NCBI GenBank assembly: GCA_030248225.1
Contig: JASANE010012752.1
Coordinates: 1 to 64,000 of the forward strand
Direction: 5' to 3'
Source of the DNA: Trileptium ribeirensis
Taxonomy: Eukaryota > Nematoda > Enoplea > Enoplida > Thoracostomopsidae
Length of the DNA: 64,000 bases
Part shown: positions 46,401 to 61,400 of the stretch, in pieces
How the letters are laid out: each line of letters begins with the position of its first letter
How positions within the stretch are numbered: position 1 is the stretch's first letter
Position numbers and translations under genes: made by a program
Notes under the pieces: model-generated
Told to the model about the DNA's origin: nothing
Database searches by the model: none
The model's input: the letters and a program-made list of their open reading frames with translations, nothing else

Positions 46401-49400
46401 AACTTTATAAAAAAAAGCAACCCGTACGCGAGCTCACACATAATGCAAAATATACAATAGTTTATACAGGCAGCTATATTAACACATTTTGATTAAATAG
46501 CGGTTTTTAAACAATTTCAATTTGAGTTGTCAATTTCTAGCAGCAGTTGCTATGTTTGGTCTTAGGAAGGTGAACGATCCATTAGTTAATTCTTACACTT
46601 TTCAAAAGTTGAGCATTGGACCATCCGTGTCGCATGGATGCATGGAACATTATCAATAAGTAGTAAAAGGCAGAGACCTTCATCATACATGCTCATATTG
46701 GGGTAGGGTTAGCCCCCTGAGGCTCCGACCACCCCCTCTCCCCGGATCCGGCTACCACCCGAAACGCCCCTAGCTCCACCCACCCGCGGGACCAGGCTAC
46801 CCACTTTGGGACTTTGGACCTCTGTCTAAGTATGGCCTACGTGTTTTTACTTGATATTAGTATTGGTCGTCCGTTTACCACGTGTTTTTTAAAAGAAAAA
46901 ATGTACATTTTATCGGATTGCGTTCACTGTGGCCACCTAATGGTTATGACAAAAAAATAGCCTGTTGTTTAGCTCTGCAAGACGGACGCAGTATTCCTTG
47001 TCTACAGAGAGAGATACATGCTATAACTCTATCGAAAAATAAAACTGATAGCTTGCTATCAATTACTCGCCTTTTAAACTGCATCTACAGTCCGTGTAAA
47101 CTGAAGTTAATCCCCGTTATCAACAGGAGCACATACATGTTTTTACCAAGTGCACCTCAGTTTTGCTAATTCTTGCTAAATTTTGTCGCCGCGCATCGGA
47201 GATGTGTGCGAAGCCTTCAGGGAGGGTATATATGTCTTGCGGGGTCTGACACTGACGGGAGACCCCTGCCCCCTATAGACTCCTATGGACTAGATTAACG
47301 CGACGTAGGCAGCGTAAACTTTTCAATTATACATGACTGCTAGTATTAATTTAAACCTTTTATGTCGAACTCTGTCAATTAACATTAGCGAATATTGCGA
47401 CACGTTGAGGTAACTGAGTTTGTTTGACACGTGTTTGCATGTGCGTTTTTATTCGTTCGGTTTTTGAAGTTCCTTCGCCTATTAATGCCCGAATTAATTT
47501 GTGTATCGTACAATGTTTAACAAAGTCAAGCCAGCACCAAGGATATAACCAAGTCAAGCCAGCACCAAGGATATAACCCGGATTGTACAGATGAAAGCAA
47601 CACTTGACTAAGTTATCTAGGAGGTGTTGCTCTGTTCCTTAAAGATCCCGCAAAGTAAAACGCATAACAACGCACGTACAAACACACATTATGCAGCAAA
47701 TTCGTTGGCGTTAAAGGGTAAAGGAACCGATAAACTTTTTTCAGATAGATTAGCGGTTTGCGTATACCGTTCGCACCAATGTAGTCGAAGTTCGACCCGT
47801 AGCACAAACTTGAGTTTCTCCAACATTGTACTATATACGAATTAGCCACGGCGTTAAAGGGCAAAATATGCATATAATCTTTTTTCGTTCGCTTGGAATT
47901 GAAATTTTAGAATGGTAAACACCTAGGAATAGCATTTTGTTTTAAGTCCCAAGGTTACTACGCTTGCATACTATGAGGAATGCTGCGTGTTGAGAAGAAA
48001 GCTGGTGACTGTAAGAGACGGCGTGCGTAACTCTCTTATGCTAGCAGCAAACAGCCAGAGCCCATCTAAATATTCTATTTTGAGATGCTTGAAGCAGTGG
48101 TTATTTTAGCTAATAAAGGTACTGCAGAGTTTTTGAAAATATCTGAAAATATATCATATTCCGGAAAAAAATTATGCACTAATTTTGACACCTACTGTTT
48201 TTATTTGAAAAGGTTGAATAATGCCGCCGCTAAATAGTTAAGATTGTAGTAAATTCACTAGGCCGAACTTTCCAAATCCTTTATTAACTGGAGATCCTGT
48301 CAGCTTTTTAATCTGACGAAATATTCTCGGAAAGGCAATCTTTAGGGAATGAGAGGAAAATTTATTATCATTGCGTAGAATCTATAAATTTTGCAGTACA
48401 GTAGGTATAGTACATAGCTGTGGACAGGGGGCGGGATTGTGGTGGTTGTGTCCCTAAGAGTAAGATCCCATCCCTTAAGACTTCGCACACAACCCAAACT
48501 CCACCAACGAGTTGTAGGGTTGCGAAATGAAAATTTTTGCAAAAATTGCAAAAATGGGGTAAAATTATCAAAAAATGGAGCATAATGGATTAAAATAAAG
48601 GAGGTCATCAGGCGTGGAGTCTACCTCACCCTGGGGTCCTGTCCCGCCGACCGTTTATCACCCTAAGCAGATGGATCTTCGACACCTATGGTATAGCATA
48701 TATCATTATAATGTTAAAATATGTAAAAGTATTTCGTATTGTCAATTACCATGCCTGGCTGTATATATTCAACGACATCTATTGTAAACATTGTATTTAT
48801 TTTTCAGATGATTTTTCGATTATCAAAGAATGTGTTTCGGAAGCTGAATTTCTGCTGGCATTTCCTAGTGTTAAGCACACATGTTTTAAGCCGCTTAAAG
48901 AGCAAACAATCTGCGTGTGTAGTGGCAATTTGTGCAATATCGAAAATTTGGAAACTCAAATTCTTACGTTAAATCACAGCTTTTCCTCCATATCTTCTAA
49001 AGTAACTTCACGGATACATAATGACAACAAACAGCAACAGATTAACCAATTGATGATGCTTCCTCCGTCACTGCCTTTTGGACCACACGTAAATGATCTC
49101 AACCAGCGAGTTCAATTGCCCGTATTTCAAGTTGGTCCCGCTAAAGAACTACAGCCACAACAGTCTAATGTGGCCAAAGCAGTTAAATTGTCTGTGATCC
49201 AAAGAGATGACCCACCGGGTGATCGGAATGTTTTAAATGCTCCACAGTCGAACTTCGATTACTTATTGCAGCAACAAGAACTTCAGAAACGACAATTGCA
49301 ACAGCAGTCACAGCTATTTGCCGAGAAACAGCATACTGTCCATGCACAAACTAATGTCGAAGCCGACAACGGAAATCATAAACTTGGTACATATGAAGGA

Positions 49401-52400
49401 CTTAATCAGGAACAGCCAGTTCCAGAGTCACAGCAAGCGTATCATAATCAACTCACCAACTCACAAATTATTGCTAGCTACCAGCAGCAACCACATCTTG
49501 CTAACGATGCCGAGGATTCAGTCAACTCGTACGACCAAAGTCAGGTACAAATTGTATTCAAAACACGTGATTATGTTTATTGGATTACCGTAAATTATGC
49601 CTTTCTGTTAATATTCGTTGTTCTTCTTTCCATTGAATGGATTGATATTAATGTTTGTTAATTTATCACCTGTTAATATGTGTAGTTACATTAGTGTAGC
49701 TAATGTTACGTTCATCATTATTCAACATGGGCCATAATTGAAAACATACGGTGTTTACTATCGTAGCATTATGTATCATGTTTGAACCAACGGCTGCTGT
49801 TAACTCCGGTTCACAAGTAGCTTTTCATGATTCCATGTCATAAAAATTTAATAAGTCTATACTTATGAACTTGTTCACATATATGTCAAACTTTGAGCCT
49901 TTTGTTTCGCTGTACAAGTGTAGAACAATATATAACCGTATCCGCAATATTCCAAAATATGTAGAACATGGCGCTAATTTTTCGAATGCTCCAACCATGG
50001 TAAGGTCCTATGCTACAGTCTTGTTCCAAAATATGTAGAAGATGGAGTTAAGTTTTCGAATGCTTCAACTATAGTGAGGTCCTATGCTACAGTCTTATTC
50101 CAAAATATGTAAAAGATGGAGCTAGGTTTTCGAATGCTCCAACTATGGTAAGGTCCTATGCTACAGTCTTGTTCCAAAATATGTAGAAGATGGCGCTAGG
50201 TTTTCGAATGCTCCAACTATGGTAAGGTCCTATGCTACAGTCTTGTTCTAAAATATGTAGAAGATGGCGCTAGGTTTTGAATTCTTCAACTATGGTAAGG
50301 TCCTATGCCACTTTCATGTTCCAAAATATGTAGAAGATGGCGCCAGGTTTTCGAATGCTGCAAACTACGGTAAGACCCTATGATACAGTCTTGCTCTAAA
50401 AAGGTAGTCTATCGGATTATATATGTATACTATATATGACATTATGGAGAAAGATCCTGGCAGAAGTTTACAAATGGTTATCTCTTTGTTGTTTTCGATT
50501 GAAAATCTTCATTTTTGATTTGGTATCGTTTAACCTTAGCTCATCAAAACTATTTTGAATATGCTCGTTTAAATCATATTTCTGGTATTTTTTGAAATTT
50601 ATTGTCATATCGGGAACAGTTTACCACAAATTTATGAATTTACCGTCCATAACTTTTAATGGTTTAAGTTGATGCAATACAATTGCAATTTTTCATTGAG
50701 AATTAAGCCACGCAACGGATATAATGCATTGCGACAGTTGTTGCAGTTTTTCTGTTTTTTAATACAACTACCTACAAAGCATGCATACTGAATACATATG
50801 TGAATGGTAGTTCATGTTGGCTTGGAAGAGAATGCAGTTTTACAGAACGAAAAACTCCAATAAATAATCCAATTTTCGTTCTTTTCTCTTCAGTAATAAT
50901 TATTATAGAAAATATGACTTCGGCCAAAAAATTTGTTGCTTATTATCATACCTATTTTCGAAAAAAAAGTTGTACATTTCTAAGCCACGGTTTTGCGCAG
51001 ATAAATTGGTGATTTTCTATGATGCTACATTTGGATTCGTCCTGCAATTATTATTACGATGTCTTACTTTAGATGTTGAAAAGTTATAAGTAGCAGTGTT
51101 CAATAACCAATAATAGTGTTTAATTGAGATCTGCAAAAACAAAAAAATTTGTGGTCGATATGATTATTTAGGCACATTCTAAACCCAGCAGAATGATTAA
51201 GTGTAACCCCGCGAAAATTTTATGAATCTGACAGATTTACTATTTGTAGGCCTCAGAGATAGAATGACAGCCTTTAAGTTTGTTTATTGGAAAAATCGTA
51301 GCTAATTCGTAGCAGTTTAGACAAACTAATGATTATAGTATGACAGTGGGAACCATTCTATGAAATTAGATCGTTTAAATACATTGATCTGTTGTTCGTT
51401 CAGTTAACTCGTTATATTAAATAATTCTACTAAACTTATTTCTATATGATTACATAGACATCGATAACTTTGACTTCTAGATTCAGCTGGATTACCTTAA
51501 TTAGGTTTACGGATTACCTTAGTTACGTTTACCAACTTCGCTGAGATATCTGGGAAGATACAAAGCCGTACAGTATGCAGAAAGTTCATCCGCCGCCACC
51601 GTTAAGTATAAATCATATTAGAAGGGAACAAAGCAAGATCGAATCCATCGCGAAATGGCAAATGCAGAATAGATAAAACAGAATCAAGTAGCGGCTAGCG
51701 CGTTAAATTCGAAAAGAATTATCATGAAGACGACTAAAAAATGTGAGCTATGTTGTATAGTGCTTATTTTGATATTCGCATAAAGTGTTACATTAAGCGG
51801 ACATATCGGTTGTTTATGAGCCATTACACTGGAAAAGCCGAAATACATGTTTTCCCTTTGAATTCCATCTAAATATGTGACTCTTTAAATTGTTTAAAAT
51901 ATTCGTAAATGCCTAAGGTCACAATAATAATTTTGCTGCATTGTGGAAGAATAGATATACAGCAGACGTTTAATTTGGACTTACGAGCTGTCCGGCCTGC
52001 TCACGTTCGACCTGTGGGCTAAGCCAGGTGGCCTGGTATCAGATTACAAACGAGCCAGACCGTGATTTTGCAATTACTGGTGAGATTGACTGTTTTTGTG
52101 AAACGGCCCGGTCTGTAAGACCTAATTTGTCAAATTATGTAATGCATAGTGTGTACGTAAAGCATGTGCTATTTCTTCCACAAGAGCACTTGACTACCTA
52201 TAGCTTTTCCGTTTCAGAAAAATAATACGAAGGCAGATGCTACCCTGATGTTGAATATCACATAGAACTTAAGTGATGAAAGTGAAAATTCAGCGGCGCC
52301 GGGCGGTATTCTCGAAAGCAGTTTCGTCGATGCTGGGTCGGGCCAAAAAATTCGGTCGTTCTTATTCTAATAATATTTTCACTCACCCAATATCTAAGGT

Positions 52401-55400
52401 ATATAACAATCATGTTAGTCTCAGAAACACAACTATATGTTATATTGTTTATGTACATAATATCCAAGTTTCTGGAACCGTAGCAGACATTTTTTATTTC
52501 AATTCAAAAAGTATGAATCAGCTCCATTGATGTTATACGTTTTGTTTAAGGGATCACCACTTGATCGCATTCCAAATAATGCAGATTTTTTTGAGCGAAG
52601 TCAAAATAATCAACAAAACGTAGCCGATAATTCTAACAACGCGGATAAAAATACTGACTTAGTTGTACAACAGCAAGGCGGCGAAAATGTGCTTCAACCA
52701 AGAGTTGAATCAACATATAATGAGTTTTTCGTTGATACAAATTCAGAAAAATCAAACGGCAAAAGACCTATATTGGATGGAACAGCTTTATCAGGTTATT
52801 TTCCAGGTAAACAATTGTGTTGGTAATGTAATCAAACATTTGATTTAAAATGTTGACTGTTGTAACATTTTACTTCCAACTATATTGAAATTGTAACGCT
52901 AATTCACTTTTCCACTTTCGAATGTATAAGCTATCGCTTGCTCTGATTACTAATGTTAAAACCGCAATTAACAATAATCTTATTTGTTATTGGCGAACGG
53001 TTAGCTGCTATCCCTAAGAAACCTGAGGGAAAGGTTAGCTGATGCTCCCAGGGAACCTTGTACCTTGTAGCGTGCCCCTGTAAGTTTGTAACCCCTGAGG
53101 GTTGGAGGGGAGGAGGGGTAGGCTGAAAAACGACCACACCATCGGATAAGGTAAACTGCATGAGCATGTTCGAGTGCCACACACTTCTTTAAAATTGTTT
53201 TCATGGATTTTGCTTTTACGAATTTGTAGTTTTGATTTCATAACTGAAGTTCATAAACCACAAAAAATATTGTGAATGTGAAACTTGTCACAATAAGTTA
53301 AATTATGACTACTAAAATTTAATTCAAGAATTACACGTTCGAATATAATGGTTAACCTATAACTGGTCCGAGGTTCAAGGTCCCAAGGCGTAGACGGGTG
53401 CCTGGGAGGAGGCTTTCGGCACCTCGGTGTACGAGCGGTCGGCCGGGGGGAGCCTATGGCGCCGCGAAAAGCACCTATAATTCGGCGCCTCGGGATGGCT
53501 GCTCGGATGACCTATCGGGGGATAGGGTGGTAGCCGGGCCTTTGGAGGAGGTAACCACTCGCCCCCATGACCATGTATGGGTTTACTAATTTTATATTTT
53601 TCAAGAATTTGTGTAGGTGAATAATTTAGTCGGTAAAATGGCAAACTCTTTCAATTCCTCAATTCAATTCTGTAATTTTTTGAAAGTCTTTTTTCGATAT
53701 TTCTGATATATGTTTTGAACATTGGCAGATGACGACTTCAATTGAATTTATTTTACGGGCTTAAATGGTCAAATCAATCAATAGTTTTCGCTATAAAACC
53801 TGTTTCTACGAAAGTTGCTTATTACACCGTAACCTTTAACCTTTTATCGTAAAACAAACATATTTGATTAGACATTTTCCATTTATTTCAGACTACAATG
53901 TTTTACAATGTGCAATGTGCGGGGAGGCAGATTTATCTGAACCCGCAGATTGTTCAAACATCGAAGTTCGTCCGTGTAATCCAGCAAATCATCCGTTGGG
54001 CTCCCGTCTACGATGCCTAACTAGAAACACATTGCTAGGAAACGGTACACAATATTTATTTTTATATTTATACACGAATATATAAGGAAATTTCCAATTT
54101 CCAATAAAATTTCCACGGAAATTTCTACGAATATTTTATTCACTTGCAAAAGTTTGCCTTGGAATACCATATCACCTTCTAATTGATAACGCCGTTTAAT
54201 TCTCAGGCTTTTATACTCATTGGTACATGGTAAATCATAATTCACTACTTTGAATTTCACTGTTATCCTATTGAGTTATGCTGACCACCCCATCGCCGTA
54301 GGGGCAGCGCCCCATGGCTAAAGTAATATCCAGCCACGGGTCCCGACTTATACTGTGAGATACAAAGCGGACTACATGTTCCAGTGACAAACCAGGGCAC
54401 AAGCTATACCCGTACGTCGTGCACTGCAGCCAAAAATATTGCTAAGTTATCGAGCGATTGTTCGTCAGAGTTTGCCAAATTCTATGGTGATGGCCTGCAG
54501 TCATGAAACAGAATTTAGTTTATTCGTTTTTGGCTGACCTGATTAGTTACACAATGTAAAATAAATTGCATAGAAATAACTCAGAGTCTTTCAGTGTAAA
54601 TAAACAAAGGTTTAGTTTGTATCTCGCAGTAAAAATCGCCAAGACTTGGTTTGTAGCTTATAATGTAAATCGACAAGACATGGGTTCGTAAAAAATAGTG
54701 TGAATCGGCAACATTGTTTGTATCTTCCAGTATGAATGGTCGTAAGATTGATTGTTATGAGGCAATAATAATGTTCGAGACGGAAGATATAATCTTGGCC
54801 AGAATACTTGTCCGTAGAGATACGTTTCACCTAGTCTACAAACTGGAATGTAAAATCAGGTATGTATCTAGCAGTACAAGGAGGATCGGTGCTGAACGTG
54901 AGTTTCCCTAAGACGATAGGAATACGTGGTAATAAAATACGATTAGGCCAGCAGCTTATCTAAACGACGATTCACCGTCGAGCGACGAGTTCAAACATTT
55001 TGCGTAATGATTAATTATATAGATTCTATTCCAAATGTCAACTGGTATCAGCAGAACATTATATAAACTTGAAGAAATTGGTGAAAGTTCATGTACTACC
55101 CAAAAATTATTTCCGTCAAGAACAGAAACAAAAATTTCTTTAAAAATCTAATTCATCTGAATTTCCATCTCCATGAAAATTCCCATGTAGTTATCAATCT
55201 CTGCGTCATTTCTGCTACGAAAGCTTCATGCAGGTGTGTCTTGCAAAGAGCCTTGCCTGCTACTGTGTCTTTATCAATGAACTTTGTGGAAGACCTAACA
55301 GCCTGTCCGGGGACCAAACTGACGGTGTAGCTGAGACAAATATGCAAATTAAATCTGTCTGTATAGTTTAAAAATAGTTTTATGACCAGAGAACGAACTA

Positions 55401-58400
55401 GTATGGTATGTTACCCTGGGAGTATGCGCCAAATGTGTTAATCTACACTTTTCTCCTTTCAAGTTTCAGGCTGAATACAAAGCCTTTCAACCTTCTTTGA
55501 CGCGGTCGAACTTTTGAACGGCTGCTTTACCCGCTGAAAATTAAAATATCATATACAATAGTGCGATAATATGAACCACAATTACATTCATTTAAAGTCA
55601 TGGCGAGCGTCAAATGCGAACCAGAAGTGTATAAATAATTAATCAGCCATGTTCAACTCTATTCTTGCATATGCTGATATAATTTAACAAGTTGTTGCAG
55701 GATCAAATGTCGGTATCAAATAGTAAGCGACGTTTCATACAACACATGGGACTGGCAATTTTCATTTTTTAAAACGTTATTTTATACTTGATGTAGCACT
55801 GACACAGCAAAATACTGTAGAAAGTACTGAAAGCTCGCTACAAAGAAAATAGCGTAACAGCTAAAAAATTAAATAAACCTAAGGTAATACTCTATTTTCT
55901 TAAGTCAAATAAAAATGGCAATTGTCAATGCAAGAAATTCAACAAATTGCCGACATATTCGCAATTTCCATATTTTTTGGCTTGTTCAATTTCAAGTAAA
56001 AATTATTTTTTTATTTGATTGCAGTTGAGTTGGGTACCAAAATGTTAGTTAGATTAATAACTGAGCAACTTTCATGCACCCCTATATTTTAACTTATGTA
56101 CTAAAGTAACAATAAAAGTAATGATAAAGCTCGCCATCATTCTGGTTAAAATTCCAAAAAGTTCAACATTTAATTTCATTTTGTTACATAGATTAAATTT
56201 TAGGTACCAATTACAACTTACAAAATGGTATATTTTATGTTATTTCCCAAAACTATCACCAATCAAGGTGTGTTATTTCAACTTGAGATCGTAAAACAGT
56301 CTAAAGGGTCGTTGAAAATGAAGATACTTGAAGCAATTCCCAGTGTGTTTCATTTCATTTAGCAAGTACACGACCAGTCTGCACCTAGAAAATGAAAATA
56401 AATAATAACCTGTCGCTTACTAAGATAAGCGACAGATTATTATACGTGATTCCTGCTACACTGTTAAAATGTTCGAACAGCGAAACAAGAAAAGTTAGTA
56501 CATTCTGAAATCATTCAGAGGAAAGTATGTTAAGGTGCTGCTCCATTTCATTGTTTGGCTGAATAATCAATGTAGCTTGAAACATTCAATGTCGCGTACC
56601 AACTTAATTCCTAGCTGTTTTGCAGTGTGTATATACGTTCATATTTTCAACAGGGTTAAAACTCCCTGCGCTTTCAATAGTAGAATCTCTAGCATAAATT
56701 TATATATTAAAGTAATATATCAGCGTGGTGTGTAATTTGTTTGTACTGAATATCGTCATATCTTGGCAAACGTGTTTACTAGATGCTTCGCAAGGACTGT
56801 TGGGTTTGTGGAATTTTGGGGTCATATGTTTAATCTAAAACCTGTTATATTGTGATCTATACTTCTATAGTGCTGGCTGTTACTATTTGTGAACCTACAT
56901 AGTCTAGACTTTTGACATATAAATTCATCTTTTATCAATCCACATAATAGAATAAACGGTATAGAAGGATTTCAATCACCTTTTGTCAGTGCCATAATGA
57001 ATTTATATGTTAGGAGTATCATTTATTTGCTTGGAACAAAAACGGACTCTAATTGTAAGAATTCAGGCCCCCGTAGGAGTTGAACACACACTTTCTGGAC
57101 TGATAAAACGGGACAGCGCTAGATCATTAGGCCACGCACGGAAAGATAGCTACCCGAATTTTGCGGTTAAAGCCTGCAATACTGTTACAAAACCACTGCA
57201 CTTTTGGAAAGACGTTTTGTATTAACATTTACATCCGAGCCCATGCATCTTTCTAGTTTGTTTGACCAGTGAAAAAATCATAAAGATTGCTACAGCAGAT
57301 GTATAGTTTGCTCAAAAGTTACGCAGCAGCAGAGGAACAACTAATGGCTTCTATGACCTGGCGTAAGCGCGTAATAACCATCTATTTTATGCAAACAGAT
57401 TATCCGCATTACGTGTATTCATCGCTTTACCTATCCAACTGAACTACAACTTAGTTTTGTGATATTGAGATAAATGAGGTTCAATTTGTGTATAGGCAGG
57501 CATCATGCTTGATTTGTACACTGACTTGATGTGTAGACTGACTTGATTGTACACTGACTTGATTTGTACACTGAGTTGATTTGTACACTGACTTGATGTG
57601 TACACTGACTTGTGTACACTGACTTGATGTGTACACTGACTTGATGTGTACACTGACTTGTGTATAGGCAGGTATCTGGCTTGATTTGCCAAGAGCTTAA
57701 ATAGCTCTAAATAATTTACTTCCATAACAAGGTCGAGATGGCAGAATAGAGCTTTCAGGCTCATCTCGACCTTCGAGCGTAGGGGAGCTTATGTCTTAAA
57801 TGAATGCCAAACTTCAAATTAAAGATTTTATACAGGAGCTAGCCTGTTTTTCATTTCAGAAAGGATCGTCTTAGATCGTTATTTAACGTAAACACTAACT
57901 ATTGCGTAGTGAAGATAAGAAAGAATGTCCCTTTCTTGGGAGTAGGATGCTTTGCAGGATTTAAAAATCTGATGGAAACAACGGTGTATCTAATTTATAG
58001 AAGCTTCGATTTTTCAAAAATTCTGCACAACGAGAGCATCGGCTTGTAGGTGACATTAGAGAATGTTGTCTAGAAGCGTGTTATAGTCGACTAAAGGACC
58101 ACTACACAACAGTGCGGTGGGAAAAATGACAATGCCTTTCCTAGCAATTACATACGACGCTGCTGAACGTTTTGAATTAAGCAACAAACGCATAGGCGAG
58201 TAAAATGCAACATTCCTGTCCCTGTTGTTGTCCTGACGGGAGCTTTTGAGCTAAACAATGATCTTCCACGTTTCTGCTGTTCAATAAACTAGCATTTGTT
58301 GTCGCACTGCCAGAAATGGGGTGATGTAGCGATGTAGTAACGATGACGTGACGATGTACTAAAGGAGATGGATAAAGTATAGCTAGTATAAATATAGTAT

Positions 58401-61400
58401 AGCGAGTAAAGTATAGCTTCCGTCTCAAAAAGTTTGCCTCATAACAAGATTACAGTACACTGGTGCACAATAATAGCCATCAAAGAGAGCATTTCCCCAA
58501 CACTACATTCAGCACAGTTTGGTTATAGTCCACATAAATGTAGGATTTGTCCTTTTAGCTATTGCTTTGGACGATGTGTAAACTCTTCACATCCAAATGG
58601 AGCTATTTTTTAACAAATATTCACATAAATTACTGCAAACCTTAAATTCATATCTTAGTAAAAGATGCTTCCGGGTATTCAGTCATCGGTTAGCTGCTGA
58701 GCTGTTGGCTGCCTGGTTGACTTCAAAGCTATGTGTTGCTCAACACTTTGAAAATTGAACTTGACGAAGTAATGTTCGAATAAATAAATTAATAATAAAT
58801 AAATAAATAAATTATCGAACTTGAAGTTTACACAGTAAGAGTTTAACTGAGTTGAATGTTCTTCCATGAGGGAACCTAATCATCCAACGTAGGCATTGAC
58901 CATATATTACTGAAGTAACATGGAAGACGTAAAATGTAAAAGATATACCCTTGGGAGCACATATACCCTGAGCATCAATGCTTCGCTATCGTTCTCACAG
59001 TTGCAAATATTCCCGTTCCCATCTTTACAAGTTTTTCCACAAGAGATTTTCCCTCTATTTAGTACATTCTTTTAGTTAATTATTTTCAGAAATAATGTTT
59101 TCAAAGCTATTTTGATTCTTGAGTAACTTTCAATGAACTGGGATACAATTCAATCATCAATGTTGCAGGGTTTGACTGGTCAATTCTAGCCTTGTTTCAA
59201 ACCCCGTGACATACAACACTCCATCATAAATAACTTGCAATGCGAACAGTAGACTGTTTTGAATTGCCCTGATTTTTAATGTAACTGCTGTTACTGTTTT
59301 CAGAAAAGTATGCCGTGGAGAAATTCTGTGTGAGCGATCAAAGCCTCGAGGTTGACTACGGACGTGCAGCAGGTCAGACGTCCGATGGTTGCTTCATAAC
59401 TGCTGGTGGATGGATCAAATTTTGTGTTTGTTCAGCATCTAATTGCAATCAGCCGCCGATCTCTGCTCAGCTCTCGATGTATCCACCACTTAATCTAGAG
59501 GATATTGATGAAAATAGCATTGCCGGGAGTGGTATGAATTCCCAAAGATCTGGGTTGATTGGAGAATTGGGTAGTGAAAGCGGTAGTGGCAGTTTGATTC
59601 CTGCGCTCAACGCTGAACCATCAGAAATGAATTCAATTCGGCCAAAGCCGGTTATAGAGGTTAGTTAAAGATTTAGTTAAAAATATCTGCAAGAAATGAT
59701 CAGTTCCATATAGAATAGAAAACCCATGAATATCGGAAATCTTAATTTAGCATTACTCTTTTGCTGCCTTATTGTACTAGCATGGCCAAACTTTGGCCAG
59801 CATCACATACATGTTGTATCATTCTAACGGTATATCCACGATTTCAGAAAGATATCAAACAACAATCATATACTGGGAGACAGCTGGAAACACTGGCGCT
59901 GTAAAAATTCCTGATATTACATGCAGTTCTTAAAAAAATCAGACCTGCTCAGAATCAAGGACATTGTATATTTTATACCTTTTGCCGAACTTGGATGAAA
60001 AAGCATGTGTGACGAAAATCTGCAGTGATAAAAAGTATGTCGCATATGTATTCTGCAAAGATATATCAATATTCAGGCTGGAAGATCTTTGGGCTTACAG
60101 TTAAGAATATAGTCAAACGTCATCTAAGAAACCGTACAAAAATTTCATGATTGTCGAGGGAAAGTATTGCAGGTATTATAATCCATGGCCCCCAACTTAC
60201 GGCACTTCTTTTGCGTATCCCTGAACCTCCACATTATTAAAAATATACATTTTTAAAAAATGTTGCTACTCAACATAGTTCACGGGCGTGGACCAGCCAA
60301 ATTTTGTACTAATTTCAGTGCTTTATTTATCTTTTTACGTTTTTCCGATGGCAATATGAGACCCTTACTACTTTTTGAATATTTGATGTCTCTGCTTTCC
60401 AAAGGCCTAAAGCAGTGAAATGAATCATTCTCATAAGTGATTGCGTGAAGTATTGCAAACTGGTAAGTAATTTTCGTCTGCTTATTACGACAAATCTTTT
60501 TTTTTATGTTTTTGTACGTAGGCGTCGCCCAGCCAGGCTTCGTTCATGTGGTTTGCCTTAAGAAGCTTCTCGAATTGTAAGCTTTTTAAAACTCTAACGC
60601 TCTTGTCCCAGGTAAACACTTAGATCAGTAATCGACCCATAATATACAATACAACCTGACCCAAGTTGGGGCCCAAGATTGAACTAATAATGCAGTTATG
60701 TTATAAAAATGTACTACGATATCCACATAGTTTTTTAAACTACATTAGCCATATCACTGTAAATAACCTCAAAATATAGGTATATATTTTATATCCTTAA
60801 TTAATAGGGTGCGCATTTATGCCAGCAATGCAGCGAGACTTCTGCTTCCGACAGCAAGAACTGTGTGAAGCCGTTTGAGATGGACTGCAGTTTAGAATAT
60901 CCGTTCTCTGCTACGGTATATTGCCTAACTCGAATGACAAAAAATCCTGACGGTAAAATAAATAACAGTTCTTAATATTTATGTCACTCAACATCGTCTA
61001 ATGTATTCTGGTCACTCTACTTTCGTGATTACGCTATAACGTAATATTTATTATATCTCATAATTAAAAGAATTAATGGCAGAATCGTATGATTTTTCGG
61101 CACGCACAGGTAGGGAGTATTCGATAATATCGTGGAAAGTCTACTTGAAATACTCTTTGCAGTCTTGAACTAAGTTTAACAGGAGATATCCAAGAATGGA
61201 ATTTAACAATCTTATGGCAACTATAACTTTTATGACTATTTTTATAAGTCAGTCGTCGAGAAACCATCATACAAAGTGTCGTTCTATATCTTAAGCCATA
61301 CATAATGACTTTTACAAACAGGCTGGATGTTATACAAATAAATCTTACAAAGGCGGACATATAAAAATCTGATTTAAGTATCGCTAGTAAGTGAATTCCA

